A DNA stretch of 60,000 nucleotides from Mesostigma viride (Eukaryota > Streptophyta > Mesostigmatophyceae > Mesostigmatales > Mesostigmataceae): NCBI GenBank assembly GCA_009746045.1, contig RPFO01000165.1, forward strand, positions 684,001-744,000. Reading direction: 5' to 3'. Numbering within the stretch: position 1 is the first letter of the stretch; the number at the start of each line of letters is the position of its first letter. This document shows positions 1 through 10,600 of this stretch, piece after piece. The position numbers and the translations under genes are program-made. The notes beneath the pieces were generated by a model. It did no database searches and had not been told where the DNA came from. It was given only the letters and a program-made list of their open reading frames with translations.

Positions 1-390
1 CAGCTGGACCCTGAGGTCCATCCGGTGGCTCTTGGTGAGCTTTTGCTGCTCGTAGACCTCCCTCAGCGTCTTGTAGAGCTTGCTGCCAGATTGGTCTGGC
101 ACGAGCGATAGGATGCGCCTCGCTTCTCCAACAAGTGCAGCTGAGATGACAAGGCCGACAGCCATGTCAGCCTTCGGGTCCTCCTTGGTGCCAAGCAGAA
201 CATCCTTAACCCCGTAGAAGCGACAGAAGCCCTCAAGGGATGTCTTGGTCTCCTCCCAGCCACGTAAACTTGTGCCGTCAAATTTCAGCACCATCTTGGA
301 GCACACATTCAGCATAGGAGTGTAGTCCACCTCGCTTGCCATGGAGCTTGTAACTGGGCTGGGTTTCTTGGTGGTCTTCTTGGAGCTCAT
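1..390 (-). CDS. Gag-like start of Copia element G (partial, runs off left edge)
   Basis: Reading the minus strand from the ATG at 388-390, the frame is open for 130 codons to the window edge. The protein begins MSSKKTTKKPSP and contains KFDGTSLRGWEE and LYKTLREVYEQQKL, which resemble the N-terminal part of Copia-type Gag (UBN2-like; L/F-x-G-x-x-x-x-x-W, later L-W/Y-x-x-L). The start lies just after a primer-binding site and an LTR, as expected for gag. The remaining gag and pol lie outside the window, so integrity cannot be judged. Family assignment rests on context and weak motif similarity. Confidence 0.6.
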   Translation of the reverse strand, partial: MSSKKTTKKPSPVTSSMASEVDYTPMLNVCSKMVLKFDGTSLRGWEETKTSLEGFCRFYGVKDVLLGTKEDPKADMAVGLVISAALVGEARRILSLVPDQSGSKLYKTLREVYEQQKLTKSHRMDLRVQL

Positions 391-397
391 GAACAAT

Positions 398-409
398 CCT
401 CTGATACCA
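398..409 (-). promoter_or_regulatory. Primer-binding site of element G (initiator tRNA-Met type)
   Basis: On the minus strand the 12 bases directly after the LTR read TGGTATCAGAGG, the classical complement of the 3' end of initiator tRNA-Met used by Copia elements. This is the only canonical tRNA primer site found in the window and contrasts with elements A, B and F. Confidence 0.85.
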
Positions 410-1228
410 TGTTGGAAAAGGGAGAGGAGACTAATGGGTTTTACACAATGCCTTGTGCTTGGCCTTGCTACCCACACACCTTGCAGGTGCTGAAAGAAAG
501 AGAGGTTGAAGACAATTTACGTGGAAGAATAAATGGCTTTATTAGAATATAATAGTTGGAGAAGAGCTTGAATGGAGGTTGAATGGAGGTCGAATGGAGG
601 TACCTGCCCTTAGGGGGCAGTTTCCTTTTATACCTTTTAGGCTAGGAAGGATGACATCAGCAATGACATCATCACAGAAGCTTGTAGAAACATCCTAGCA
701 TATTCCTAGCATATTCCCAGCATATTCTCAGTATATTCCAGGAATATTCCTGGCATATTCTTAGAACATTCCTAGAAGATTCTAGACATGATCCAATGAG
801 CTGGCATAATAGCTAGATGCCAAGTGTCTACATAATAATGTGCCACATAACATAATTAATAAAGTGACACATCTCTTCTCCTTGGAGTGACAAGTGTCAT
901 GCAATGAGTCTACCCACTTGTCATCATGTAAGTCATAACATGTGTCATCATGAGCTTCCAACACTTGTCAGCTCATGGACCAAACACTTGTCAAATAGGC
1001 CATAGCACCACTTGTCAATCCAATACGTGATGCTACTAGGCTGACTCAGGGTACAAGTCATCCATGTCCAAGTATAGGACTATGGCACATGAATATTGAT
1101 CAGCTCATTAAGCCCAATTCATCTAGCTTATCAAAGCTATCAAATTCCCAGTCCATATGGAATAAAACCAACAAGAAATAAATCAGGCTGGGATATATTG
1201 TGGCCAGGTGGATATAATATCCCTAACA
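410..1228 (-). repeat. 5' LTR of Copia element G (819 bp)
   Basis: On the minus strand the segment starts TGTTAGGGATATTATATCC and ends CCCTTTTCCAACA, the canonical TG...CA ends with short inverted repeats, directly followed by the primer site. A TATA box (TATAAAAG) lies at 625-632 minus and an AATAAA at 538-543 minus, in the order promoter then polyadenylation signal. The outer edge at 1228/1229 abuts a Copia reverse-transcriptase frame, so this element landed inside an older element. The partner LTR and the second target duplication are outside the window. Confidence 0.85.
690..785. repeat. Short AT-rich tandem repeats within the G LTR
   Basis: About eight imperfect copies of a 10-12 bp unit related to CCTAGCATATT. 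They lie on the upstream (U3) side of the LTR TATA box in element orientation, so they could be enhancer-like repeats. That role is inferred from position only. Confidence 0.6.
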
Positions 1229-2239
1229 GAGAAGTACCTCAGGTCTGTCTGTGGTCTCTCAGTCTCTCCAGTTGATCCTTGTCTGTTTCAGGGTAGCTAT
1301 GAGGGGCTGCCAGCTTTTGCCTCCCTGCATGGTGATGATCTGCATCTCCTGGGCCATCCCACTTGGCAAGAGTTGACTCTGGCCAGGATCCAGAAACGGT
1401 TTGAACTGGGTAAGATCCAGTACATGGTTGAGAATGAGCCCATGGTGTTTTGTGGAATGCAGGCGACCTTGGTCCATCAGCAGGGTACATGGTCCATCAA
1501 GCTGGAGGGTGGTAAGGATTATCCTCAGCAGATCATAGATGCCTTGCAGGAGCCCATCACCCAGGCCAGATGTGCAACAATACGCGGTATGTTGGCATGG
1601 CTGGCCAGCATTTATGCTCCTGACCTGTTGGTACTGAGTCGGTTAACCGATTCCCAACTGGTTGAGGTGGGTGCTGAGAGAGTGGTAGAGGCTGTTCGCA
1701 TGTCTCCCCCTCTCATGCTGGGTCCTTTGGATTTGTACAGGCCTTTTGACATGATGCTCTATGTGGACAGTTCTATGGATAGTAGGAAGGTCACAGAGGT
1801 CAGGGGCCGGGCAGCAGCATTAATATCCCTGGTGCAGGAACAGTCCTCTCTGGTCTGCTGGTACAGTCGGTTGCAAAACAGGGTAACTCCCAGCAGTGAC
1901 ATTGCTGAGTGCAGGGCAATCTGTGAAGGGCTTCATACTGCTCTTTACTTGAGGGAGCTATTTTACCAGCTATGTCAAGTGGCTTCCTGTCGGTTGCAGA
2001 TGCACACACTGGTAAGAACTGACAGCATGGGCATGGTGCAGTTTGTGCACAGGCAGCTGGCCAGGAGCAGGGACCTTGATTATTTGTTGCTCAAGGAAAT
2101 GTCTTGCTTAGCTAACATTGAACATGTGGCTGGCGTGGACAACCCTGCAGATGCTCTCACCAAGCTGGAGGAGAAGGCTGAGCTGCAATACCCTTTGCTT
2201 CGTGGGCTCATGGCCTCCAAGGGGGGAGGGCCAGAGTAG
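1229..2239 (+). pseudogene. Copia reverse transcriptase C-terminus plus RNase H (A2 pol remnant)
   Basis: An open frame to the stop at 2237-2239. The first genuine residues are EKYLRSVCG; everything before is LTR of element G, so the apparent start codon at 1208 is not a real start. The RT catalytic box is LHGDDLHLL instead of YVDD. RNase H follows with LYVDSSMDSR, AECRAICEG, RTDSMGMVQFVHRQ and the terminal NPADALTKLEEKA block typical of Copia. The fingers and palm A part of RT, integrase and gag are missing. It closely resembles the 3' end of the A pol at 27780-28765. It is a remnant without its own promoter. Confidence 0.9.
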
Positions 2240-2344
2240 ACCAAACAGCCTTGCTCTAGGTGGGAGGCATCCCAGTGGGCTGGGCAGCCACGTGGTGGCT
2301 GACAGCAGGTCCTTCAGAGTTCAGACACACTCTGCTGGACAGGG

Positions 2345-3009
2345 TGTCAGAAATTTTCATTTAATTCCTTGGTCGTCAAGACTGATTGAGACAATTGATA
2401 GACAGTTTATTCATTGCATATTTAGGTTACGGACTGCCACCGTTTCACCGCCAAAGCCATGGTGCGGTTCCCGGGTGGGGACCATAGCATCCATAGCCAC
2501 ACTGGGCTCGGACTGCAAGGTAAGTGCAACGTAGGTGCGTCACTTCCTTATCAAGGCACATTGGGGCAGCGGTGCACGTTCTAGAATATTCTGCACAAGT
2601 TGCCAGCTGTCGATTATACAATTGACGATTAGGAGAACGCCAGATGTCAAGTAACTAACACGGTATACAATGCATCTAGAACTGGATTCAGTCATACGAA
2701 ATATCCAACACGGAATATTCGGCCGAGGATAGTACCGTCGGCACCTATAAGGTACGCAACGTATTGTGCCGGAATTACAACTTCGGCACTACATAACTTT
2801 TGCTATACTGCACTATATTCAGTGCTGTAAGTTGTGCCGGAAAGCTCACGGCGGGCCCTACCAAGCCTATTTAATTATCGGCCAGAAAGACGGCAGGCGG
2901 GTGCGATTGTTAGGGACGCAACCCTAATACCTCCGTTTACAACATGATGGCCAGACACTACAAATGTAAACAGGCAGTTGGGCACACAGGGTGAAATTCA
3001 CCTCTGACA
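2345..3009 (-). repeat. LTR of element C (left copy)
   Basis: 665 bp, inverted termini TGTCAGA/TCTGACA. It appears essentially identical over its length to the right copy at 3913-4577, which indicates recent insertion. Confidence 0.85.
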
Positions 3010-3912
3010 CCCCCCTTGCACAATGCCTAAAATGAAGACACTACGCAGGTAGGGCAACAGTCTCTCCCCCCTCAATTCAGGCAAGGGCCTAAAAGCTAGG
3101 TAGGGCAGCCAGGTATAAACATACTCTGACACCCCCCTTACATGGCTAGCCCGTCAAAACAGTGCTACCATTGCTATCAGCACGGGGAAGAAAACACATT
3201 GCTCGTGGCAAGGGCCACGGCCAAGCCATTCCTGGGAAAAAAAAAAAAAACGCAGCATAAAAGTTGATGTCGTCTTGGATGCATTGCCGAACTTGGCTCG
3301 ATGAAGCAGCAAAGAATTCTTGGTCTTGATGGAGTAGCACTTTGATCGTGCAGGTGGTGATGGCGGCGATACTCGGTGCAAAAAGTTGCTCCCGGCCTGA
3401 ACGCCTGCTCGCGGTCTGATCCCCTCGTTTTCGCATTGGGCATCTGCGTGGACTATGCACGTCTTATTAATCCCGCGATGAACATCCGGTCAGCCGACCC
3501 CATATTACTCCCCATACTGGCATAGGCCAGTGACAGGTTCCGGCACAAAATTCGCAGCTCCACGCTGCGTTGCCCGAAAAAATGCCAAAAAATTAGCTTG
3601 CGACATCGCTGGCCGCAGGATTTGAACCTGAGCTCGTTATGTGGCTCCGGATTCAACCAACGACGCCTGACGACATGTGAAATATTCCGGAAATTGTTTT
3701 ATATAAACTTCCGCAACTCCAGCCGCGACTGGTTCCAGGAAACGCGCTGGCCAGCAGGACTTCAACAAGACACCTGACCAGCAAATATTACGCGACTCAC
3801 GGCCGCGAACTTCCGAACCATAATAATGCATGAAATACATTATACGTCTCTCGCCATTTTCAGGCGGGTCTCGCTAATTGACGTCCATAGGGTGAATTCT
3901 GTAATGGCTTTG
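3010..3912. other. Internal region of element C, no coding capacity
   Basis: It begins with two near-repeats of TCTGACACCCCCCTT, one across the LTR junction (3003-3017) and one at about 3127-3141, suggesting slippage or internal duplication at the polypurine tract. A T-arm-like segment lies around 3615-3632 on the minus strand (CAGG-TTCAAAT-CCTG). Only short overlapping frames are present and none resembles a known protein. Confidence 0.6.
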
Positions 3913-4577
3913 TATCAGAAATTTTCATTTAATTCCTTGGTCGTCAAGACTGATTGAGACAATTGATAGACAGTTTATTCATTGCATATTTAGGTTACGG
4001 ACTGCCACCGTTTCACCGCCAAAGCCATGGTGCGGTTCCCGGGTGGGGACCATAGCATCCATAGCCACACTGGGCTCGGACTGCAAGGTAAGTGCAACGT
4101 AGGTGCGTCACTTCCTTATCAAGGCACATTGGGGCAGCGGTGCACGTTCTAGAATATTCTGCACAAGTTGCCAGCTGTCGATTATACAATTGACGATTAG
4201 GAGAACGCCAGATGTCAAGTAACTAACACGGTATACAATGCATCTAGAACTGGATTCAGTCATACGAAATATCCAACACGGAATATTCGGCCGAGGATAG
4301 TACCGTCGGCACCTATAAGGTACGCAACGTATTGTGCCGGAATTACAACTTCGGCACTACATAACTTTTGCTATACTGCACTATATTCAGTGCTGTAAGT
4401 TGTGCCGGAAAGCTCACGGCGGGCCCTACCAAGCCTATTTAATTATCGGCCAGAAAGACGGCAGGCGGGTGCGATTGTTAGGGACGCAACCCTAATACCT
4501 CCGTTTACAACATGATGGCCAGACACTACAAATGTAAACAGGCAGTTGGGCACACAGGGTGAAATTCACCTCTGACA
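3913..4577 (-). repeat. LTR of element C (right copy)
   Basis: 665 bp, same length as the left copy. Its inner terminus reads TATCAG where the outer terminus of the left copy reads TGTCAG, a single-base difference. Confidence 0.85.
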
Positions 4578-4582
4578 CAGGG

Positions 4583-5417
4583 GTCAGGGTGGAGTCACTC
4601 CCCTGGCTGACAATTTTGCCTGGCTCTGTCATGGAGCTGCAGAAGAGTCTTAAGGACTTTGTAATGGGCCTTGGGTCTTCATGGAATGGACCCTGCAAGG
4701 GCAGCCCAAGTGTTGGCTCTAACAGGTTGCTGTACATTTGTATATATTCTCTGTAACCAACCTGTTGCATGCTAATAAAATCCCTGGTTGTGTGACCATG
4801 TTGGACATGGTTGCCAGGGGCCTCACTATGGGTTATACTTCTTTATAATAAAACATAATCTTGTTATTGTCATGTCTTGTTGTTTGTGATGCTCAGTTCC
4901 AGGAGCTGATCCAAACCTGGAGGATATGGGGTGGGGTTCGATTCCCCAGCTGACCTCAGCCTGGCATGTGTGAATCCTGAGTTTATCCCTCAGTGAGGAC
5001 ATGGGCTCCCCATGTGTTGGCTAACATTTGTCAGGGCTCTCTCAGTCTTTGGAAGGATTTAAAAGATAAAGGAGGCTCCGTGGCGGGCGCCATATGAACG
5101 GGCGCCTGTGATAACTGGATGACCAGGAACTCACAATAGTACGTTCATGGACTCCTCTATCCAAACTCCTCTGACTAAGTGAAGACCTAACTTTAATCTC
5201 CACCAGGTTCCCAAAGAAAGGGTTGGGATGTCATGTGGGTCAGAGGGCAACCTTTGAACCAATGAGCAGGCCTAGCTAATATTTGGAGGCACCTCAGGTT
5301 CCAAAAGAAAAGGCAGGTCTGCCGGTCTCTGGGAGGGATCAGATGTCTGAAGGCTTGTGGGGACAGTGGCTGATAGGTTCTCAGGCTGGTCCAAGCTTCA
5401 AAACAAGAAAGGGTTGG
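4583..5417 (+). other. 3' UTR of A2 with conserved RNA-like elements
   Basis: It aligns with 28870-29776 of element A. Conserved parts are AATAAA signals (about 4775 and 4846), a T-arm-like hairpin TGGGG-TTCGATT-CCCCA at 4932-4948 with a pol III B-box match, a double CGGGCGCC module (5084-5091 and 5099-5106), and the hairpin loop TCACAATAGTAC holding CAATAGTACG at 5134-5143. CAATAGTACG is complementary to the primer site of element A. A polypurine stretch ending GAAAGGGTTGG abuts the LTR. Confidence 0.7.
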
Positions 5418-6060
5418 AGTTAGCATATTGGGGCACCAATGTGCTAGATGGATGCAGGTTGAGGAGACCTTTCCAACGCCGTGTCAACCGCCTAGAACAG
5501 ACAAGGGACTAGAAAGATATCAGGTCCCGAAGTACTGCCGACCGGTGGGCGAGGGCGGTGCACTCTCAGGGCATAGTGGACAGGACACGTGGCAGGTCGT
5601 GCCTGCACAGGCTTAGCCTGAACTCTCACGTGACTGGGACACAGTGTACTGAGGACGCAACGGTCCTGTGGCTAGTAGAAGCCAGTAGCCAGCCAGCAGG
5701 TCTGCAAGGATGTAAGTCCTTGCAGGACTGTGGCAGGTCCTGTGCTGTCCTAGACACAGGATAGCCAGAGATTCCTGTATGCTGCCTGCAACGAGGATGC
5801 AGGGCAGCGATACGAGGCTCTGGCAATGTAGCGTTGCCCAGCGTTGCTCATGACCGAGGAACAAGGATGGAACGAGGTTGCATATAGCTCGAGGCTCAAC
5901 GAGGCAACGAGCGTCTTCACACACGAACCTTGGTCGTCACGACGAGTGGCGAGCCTATCGAGGGTCGTAGGCCTGGTGTGAGGATAAAGGTTGCTAGCCA
6001 GCAGCCTAGGGTCATTCCAGCCGGCAAGGACCAGGAGCTCACAAGCTCTGCTGACGAGTT
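5418..6060 (+). repeat. 3' LTR of A2 (diverged)
   Basis: It starts AGTTAGCATATTGGGGCACC directly after the polypurine tract and aligns along its length with the A LTRs, with many substitutions and small indels. The right edge is approximate because the last ~20 bases are diverged. Antisense readings of this LTR create the spurious C-terminus of the long minus-strand frame next door. Confidence 0.7.
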
Positions 6061-7640
6061 GCTGTGGCAGTGGTGGTTGTGGCAACGGTGGTCGCGACGG
6101 TGTGCGGCCGCACTCTTGCTTGCGTGGCCGCTTCACAGGCGGGGGATCTGCTTTCTTGGTTGGCTTTGCTGCCCGTTCTTGGTAGGTGTTTGTCACCTCC
6201 ATCAAGGCGACTCCATCTGAGGCCGATGCAGCCCGAGGCCGGAGCTCCCGCGAGCGCTCAGCCATCACAGGCGTTGCAGAGTTGATGATTTCAAATAAGC
6301 CGGTGTGTGAGAAATCATTTGCCGAAACGATGCAACTATTTGCTGTACAATTGCCAAGAATAAAGTCCTGCAATTCTGCATGGAATTGTGGAAACCATTT
6401 GGCTGCCCGCTTTGTGCTGGAGTTGCAGCAGGCCATGTCCAACATGCCGCGCACAGAGCCCCGCTGCATCTCGATGCCCGCTATCGGCCATGGTGCAGGC
6501 CCTCCGTTCTCGGTCACCACAAGGATGACGCTATTCCGGAAATGGACAGCCGGTGCTCCCTTCCTGCAGGCATTTTGGAGAGTCTTTACATAGCTGTACT
6601 CGCTTTGCAGCACCAGCATCACTTTCGCCTCCTGGGTCTTGACCTCACCAACTGCCACCCCAAAGGAATTCCAGCCGGGCACCTTCAACACTGCGCCCTG
6701 CAGCGGCCCAGTGACATCGAAATCCCCCCGTTTACCTGCTGATGCTGACGGTTTTGCTGGCGGCGATGCTTCTGGCGATGGGAGGATTGAGGGTTTGGCC
6801 GATGGTGCCGCCGAGGGCGTGTGTGGGCCCTTGCTGGAGCTGTCCGGTGACGTGAACAATCGCCGTGAACAATTGTCGACCTCGGATGAAGTTTTTTGCG
6901 ATGCAGGGCCACCCGTGATGGGTGGAGGCGGGCTTTCCTCTTGTGGGATGCTGCCTTTTGGATCCGATAAACTACCGCCGTCTTCTGCACCCGGCGGATC
7001 TGGATCTTTGTCCTCGGCGGATCCGGAGCTTGGTAGCTCCTCGTCATCGTCGTCATCGTCATCGTGCTTGGCATTGAGGTCATGAAGATCTGGCAAGCCG
7101 TCCAAATCGGCCTCGGTCACCGGCTTGTATTTCCAGAAGTCGGGAGGAAGCGGTGATTTGTTGGTTACGGGGTCGGGGCCGTTGGGCTCGTTTTCTACCG
7201 CCATGGCCTCATCCTTTGGTCCTGAACGGCGCCCTAGCTGGCCCACCACAATCCGGGCAGGTCCATACCGTTCCCTCTTCCGCATCCGGCTCTTGAAACA
7301 TTCCGGTGCAGAGACCATGCACCTGCTTGCCGCAATTTTTGAGGCATGGGTGGTTAGCACCGCCCAAAAGGTTGTTTCTCTTGGCATCATCCTTAACTTT
7401 TCCCAACGCCCACTTTCGACAGAAATCTCCTGCATAACACAATGCTGATTCGTGTATCCATTGCTCCCACTCCACCAACTTCTTATTGAAAACATTAAGT
7501 GGTCGCTTAAAATGGACAGCAAAATGGCGTCCCCTGCCATTTGCAGTTCTTCGAGCAAAGTTTGCGAATCCCCAGGACAACAAAACACAGGGAGGGTGGG
7601 TGGGCAAGAAAAAAGACCTTCCCCTTCCTCGCAAGGTCCC
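6061..7640 (-). pseudogene. Unrecognised protein with PHD-like zinc finger, truncated by the A2 LTR
   Basis: Two minus-strand frames together look like one protein. The upstream frame (from about 7640 to 7209) carries GFANFARRTANGRGRHF and a Cys/His finger with C-x3-C, H-x2-C and C-x2-C spacing (CLKNCGKQVHGLC ... CPDCGG), PHD-like. After a frame change near 7205 the other frame gives an acidic, Ser/Pro-rich linker (a run of seven Asp), a globular-looking part (VTGPLQGAVLKVPGWNSFG to about 6290) and a basic tail with KRPRK, a possible nuclear signal. The reading then enters antisense LTR A2, so the native C-terminus is lost. The break could also be an intron. No family was recognised; a transposon-encoded nuclear protein is possible. 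Confidence 0.4.
7447..7574. repeat. 128-bp direct duplication, copy 1
   Basis: Almost identical to 8060-8187 (one T/C difference seen), same orientation, 613 bp apart. It encodes the GFANFARRTANGRGRHF ... WIHES segment of the PHD-like protein on the minus strand. Confidence 0.85.
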
Positions 7641-8059
7641 TAAAAAGACGACACAACACGCTACATGGCAACGCCCCTACAAAATCCCAGCCTTACTGAC
7701 ACAACTCAAACGTCAGACCGGCAACTACTACGAAATGTCAGCAAAATGATTCGAGTCAGAGTTTTTCTAACTACACTAGTCACCAATCAAAGGCAGTTTC
7801 AGGCCAGCATACAAAATTAAAAGGCCATATAAATACGACCTTTTTAACCGCCTGAACAACAACGAAAACTGCCCGTAACTAATCACCCAGTTACAAAATC
7901 CAAACTGATTATCATCCGCTAAAAACGGCCCTGGTCGCCGGCCATGCAAGCGAAACTGGAACCCCAAGAGCGTGCCACGTAATCTTTGCCGCCGTCAGGA
8001 ACACTTCGATTGCGGCGTTTGTTCTCGCCCATTATAAGAAACTGTTTTCAGAGAAATCC

Positions 8060-8187
8060 GATTCGTGTATCCATTGCTCCCACTCCACCAACTTCTTATT
8101 GAAAACATTAAGTGGTCGCTTAAAATGGACAGCAAAATGGCGTCCCCTGCCATTTGCAGTTCTCCGAGCAAAGTTTGCGAATCCCCA
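8060..8187. repeat. 128-bp direct duplication, copy 2
   Basis: Second copy of the segment at 7447-7574. Its minus-strand frame leaves the protein after WIHES and stops within ten codons, so it is not a functional exon as it stands. Confidence 0.85.
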
Positions 8188-10010
8188 ACTCCCCCACGCC
8201 TGGCTGACCCAAAGCCGCTCCCCTCTCTCCAAGGACCGCGTGTCCACTGAGAATGCCCTGCCGCAATGGACCCCGTTTTAACACCAGCAGCTGTGGATGC
8301 ATTGATGCACTGTTATAGGTAACCACATTCCCGCGCATTGACCCTTTGCAGGGCCCGCCACCGACCCCAAAGAAGGCCTCCCCTCTGATCGGCAACAGGA
8401 GTTGTTGTTGTTGCGAAGACAAAGCAGAAGACGCAGCGATCAAGCAATTTCCGGAACCCCAAGTTTCGTTTCTCACTATATTTCGCCACGACCCCTTAGG
8501 AGAGCATCGTCCTTGACAGGGGGCACACCCCCGCACCTACCATGCTAACAGATTTACCGTTAGGCATATAATCAAGGCCGCATATCAGCCTTCACCCCCA
8601 GCGCCGAGACCGCGCGCCAAACAACGGTCTGAGTGAAAATATTTTTAAATTTATTAAAGTTATCGCCACGACCTCAACCAGTCCAACGCGGAGCGCAAGC
8701 ATCCCCAGGTACGAACCAGCCCAAGGCAGGCCAGCCAACGTCACAGAACCTTAACCCGAAGCGCAAGCTGTCACGGACGCGAGCTATGTCATCCGGGCGC
8801 CCACTATGCACAAGACCGGTGACGTGCGCAAGGAATTGGTTTTCTGCGCATTTTCGACAAAGGCTAGTGACCGGGGGGGGGACACTAGCACTTGCAGCAT
8901 CAGAGCGGACGAAAGTGTACGCGCGCGTGCGCCGGGCCAGGCACGGCTGGGCGCGCGGCACTGACTTGAACGGACGGCAGCACAAGTGCGCAGCGTCGAG
9001 AGGATCATACGCGAGTTAGTGGACAGCTGGAGCTGGAGCTGGAGCTGGATCTGGACTGCTGGACTTCAACAGCGCCGAGGCTATTGACAGCTAGGCCAGG
9101 TGTCCTTGTGGTGTAGAATAGCGGGTCAACGTTATGAGGACTGGACAGAAAATGGAATAGGACATTTGCGGTGCGGAGCCAGATCGCTGGAATGAATGCG
9201 AAATCGCTGGCAGCCCTACAAAGGGATTTCTTCTAGAAAGGAAAGATTAGAAGCAATGTTTGCTGGGCCACTCACACGCAAGGTGTGAGCGTGCAGATTG
9301 TTTGAAGGATATTATGCTTCGACCTTGTTGGTCGTGACTAAATCCCGGACATTATTTCCCAGGGACAGAAATGCCGGAGCCTCTATAGGAGATGAGATCG
9401 GCAACAGGGTGCAATTTAGATTTGTCGGGATGCCTTCCTGCTTTTGTTGGCATGTGTGGTAGTAAGCCAGGACGGCAACTGGAATGCGGTTTCTGTTTGC
9501 ATGGTTCAGGCAGCAAGATAGTTTTGGCATTCCTGGCTGGACTGACAAGTGTGGCGTGTGTCATGCGTGTACGTGGCATGACGAATGGTTTGGTTCATAG
9601 TCGAAGAGGACTCTCACGTAGCGTGTAGTCTCTTCGAGTCTCTCGTTAGTGGCCTTCGTGTTTTTCCCTTTCCTTGGGAGCAAGGCCGGTAGCATGTCAT
9701 GGAGCGCTGCCTAACTGCGGGCTCGTGAGCATGGAGTGCATCGATATTGAGACTATCAACGTGTTGTAATTGTATTAACTTTCTCAATAAATTCCGCATG
9801 TGCGGCTTCATCATCAGACTGTGCAAAGTGTGTGTTGTGAAAACATTGTTCTATAGCAGGGGAGGCAAAAGCATTATCTTGCACCATCATCATCGTCGCA
9901 ATTAGACTAGTTGGAGCGTCTAGCTAACGCCCCAGCAAGGATAGTCAAACGCGGCACGTGACGGAACACAAGGGGATCAATAAGGTGGTCATCAGGCACG
10001 AGGGACAGTT
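8188..10010. other. Gene-poor stretch
   Basis: No frame with recognisable protein features. A short array of AGCTGG hexamers lies at about 9026-9052, a G9 run at 8872-8880, and a CpG-rich stretch at about 8915-8960. Nothing else was identified. Confidence 0.5.
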
Positions 10011-10039
10011 CCTTGTCCTCGGCTGAGAACGCTCCTTTC

Positions 10040-10445
10040 GTTTACTCGAAGAGGGGAGTGTATGCAGGCGTGTCTCGGCGGTCAACCGGGTCGAGGCTGG
10101 GTTGCGCGACGCGGTGGTGGAGGTCCGGATGGGGGAGGTCACGGCAGCTGGGGGGGCTGTGCGTGATAAGCATCGGCCGTGCATCCCAACAGCGCTGGTG
10201 GGACGGGCCTCATTGCAGAGCACGTGGGCGGCGCGACAGCAGCCGCAAGCGCGGCAGGCACTTTTGCGTCAGCACGTCACCAACGCGGTGCGGCAGCAAC
10301 AACTTTCTCATCTCCCGCGGCAATCGCAGTCACAAGTGGCTGTCGCGACAACCGAAGGTAACTTCTGTGCCGATGTTGTGGCAGAGTCGCGGGTCTTGTC
10401 CGAAGGGGTTGTCTTGCTGGAATTGTTTGCTGGGATGGGAGGCCA
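10040..10445 (+). pseudogene. C5 cytosine methyltransferase fragment (N-terminal region through motif I)
   Basis: The frame through AVNRVEAGLRDAVVEVRMGE and ending VVLLELFAGMGG is clearly homologous to the minus-strand methyltransferase at 37170-38345 (GVVEVSMVEVQAAG ... VVLELFAGIGG). ELFAGMGG is motif I, the S-adenosylmethionine loop. Immediately after it the sequence turns into GCN/CAG repeats, so motifs IV-X are absent and the fragment cannot be catalytic. Retroelement-borne methyltransferases are known in algae and dinoflagellates; that origin is inferred here. Confidence 0.6.
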
Positions 10446-10600
10446 GCAGCCGCCGCCGCCGCTGCCAGCAACTACAGCAGCTGCTGCAGCTGCTGCAGCC
10501 GCCGATGCAGCAACAGCTGCTACAGCAGCAGCATCCGCAGCAGCTGGTGCTGCTGCAACTGCAGCAGCTGCTGCAACAACAGCAACACTATCGCCTCCCA
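10446..10600. repeat. GCN/CAG trinucleotide-rich tract
   Basis: Imperfect GCA/GCT/CAG/CCG triplets. Three frames stay open across it (poly-Ala, poly-Gln or Leu/Gln-rich), so several overlapping long frames here are by-products. It starts exactly where the methyltransferase homology stops. Confidence 0.8.

Larger units (their letters stand above)
2345..4577 (-). mobile_element. Non-coding LTR retrotransposon C (TRIM/LARD-like), complete
   Basis: Two equal 665-bp LTRs (2345-3009 and 3913-4577) flank 903 bp of internal DNA. The LTRs begin TGTCAGAAATTTTC and end CACCTCTGACA; the inner edge of the right copy has TATCAG. The 5-bp duplication CAGGG is present at 2340-2344 and 4578-4582. A purine run (minus: GCAAGGGGGG) abuts the left LTR, so the minus strand is probably the sense strand. 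No retroviral-type protein can be read from the interior, so mobilisation must have been in trans. Confidence 0.85.
1229..6060 (+). mobile_element. Copia element A2, 5'-truncated by element G and interrupted by element C
   Basis: Three blocks align in order with element A further right: pol 3' end (1229-2239), 3' UTR (2240-2344 resuming at 4583-5417) and LTR (5418 to about 6060). Element G cuts it on the left inside the reverse transcriptase. Element C (2345-4577) sits in the 3' UTR with a CAGGG duplication. Its LTR is clearly more diverged from the A LTRs than those are from each other, so A2 is an older or sister copy. Its 3' end abuts the unknown PHD-like gene at about 6061. Confidence 0.8.

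Noticed and set aside
3605-3680. Possible tRNA gene on the minus strand inside element C (T-arm CAGG-TTCAAAT-CCTG)
   Set aside because: Only a 4-bp GAGC/GCTC stem with a 10-nt loop could be made for the anticodon arm, and no acceptor stem or proper D arm was found; at most a tRNA-derived relic.
2345-4577. Self-primer arrangement in element C
   Set aside because: The bases next to the right LTR (CAAAGCCATTAC on the sense strand) have only a partial, unanchored match elsewhere in the element.
4880-4960. Intact tRNA gene in the A2 3' UTR
   Set aside because: D-arm and T-arm resemblances are good but the acceptor stem does not pair and the anticodon loop has nine bases. Element A keeps the T arm but not the D arm.
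5750-7588. Single 612-codon minus-strand gene
   Set aside because: Its N-terminal ~125 codons are the wrong frame of the zinc-finger region and its C-terminal ~100 codons are antisense LTR A2; only the middle is native.
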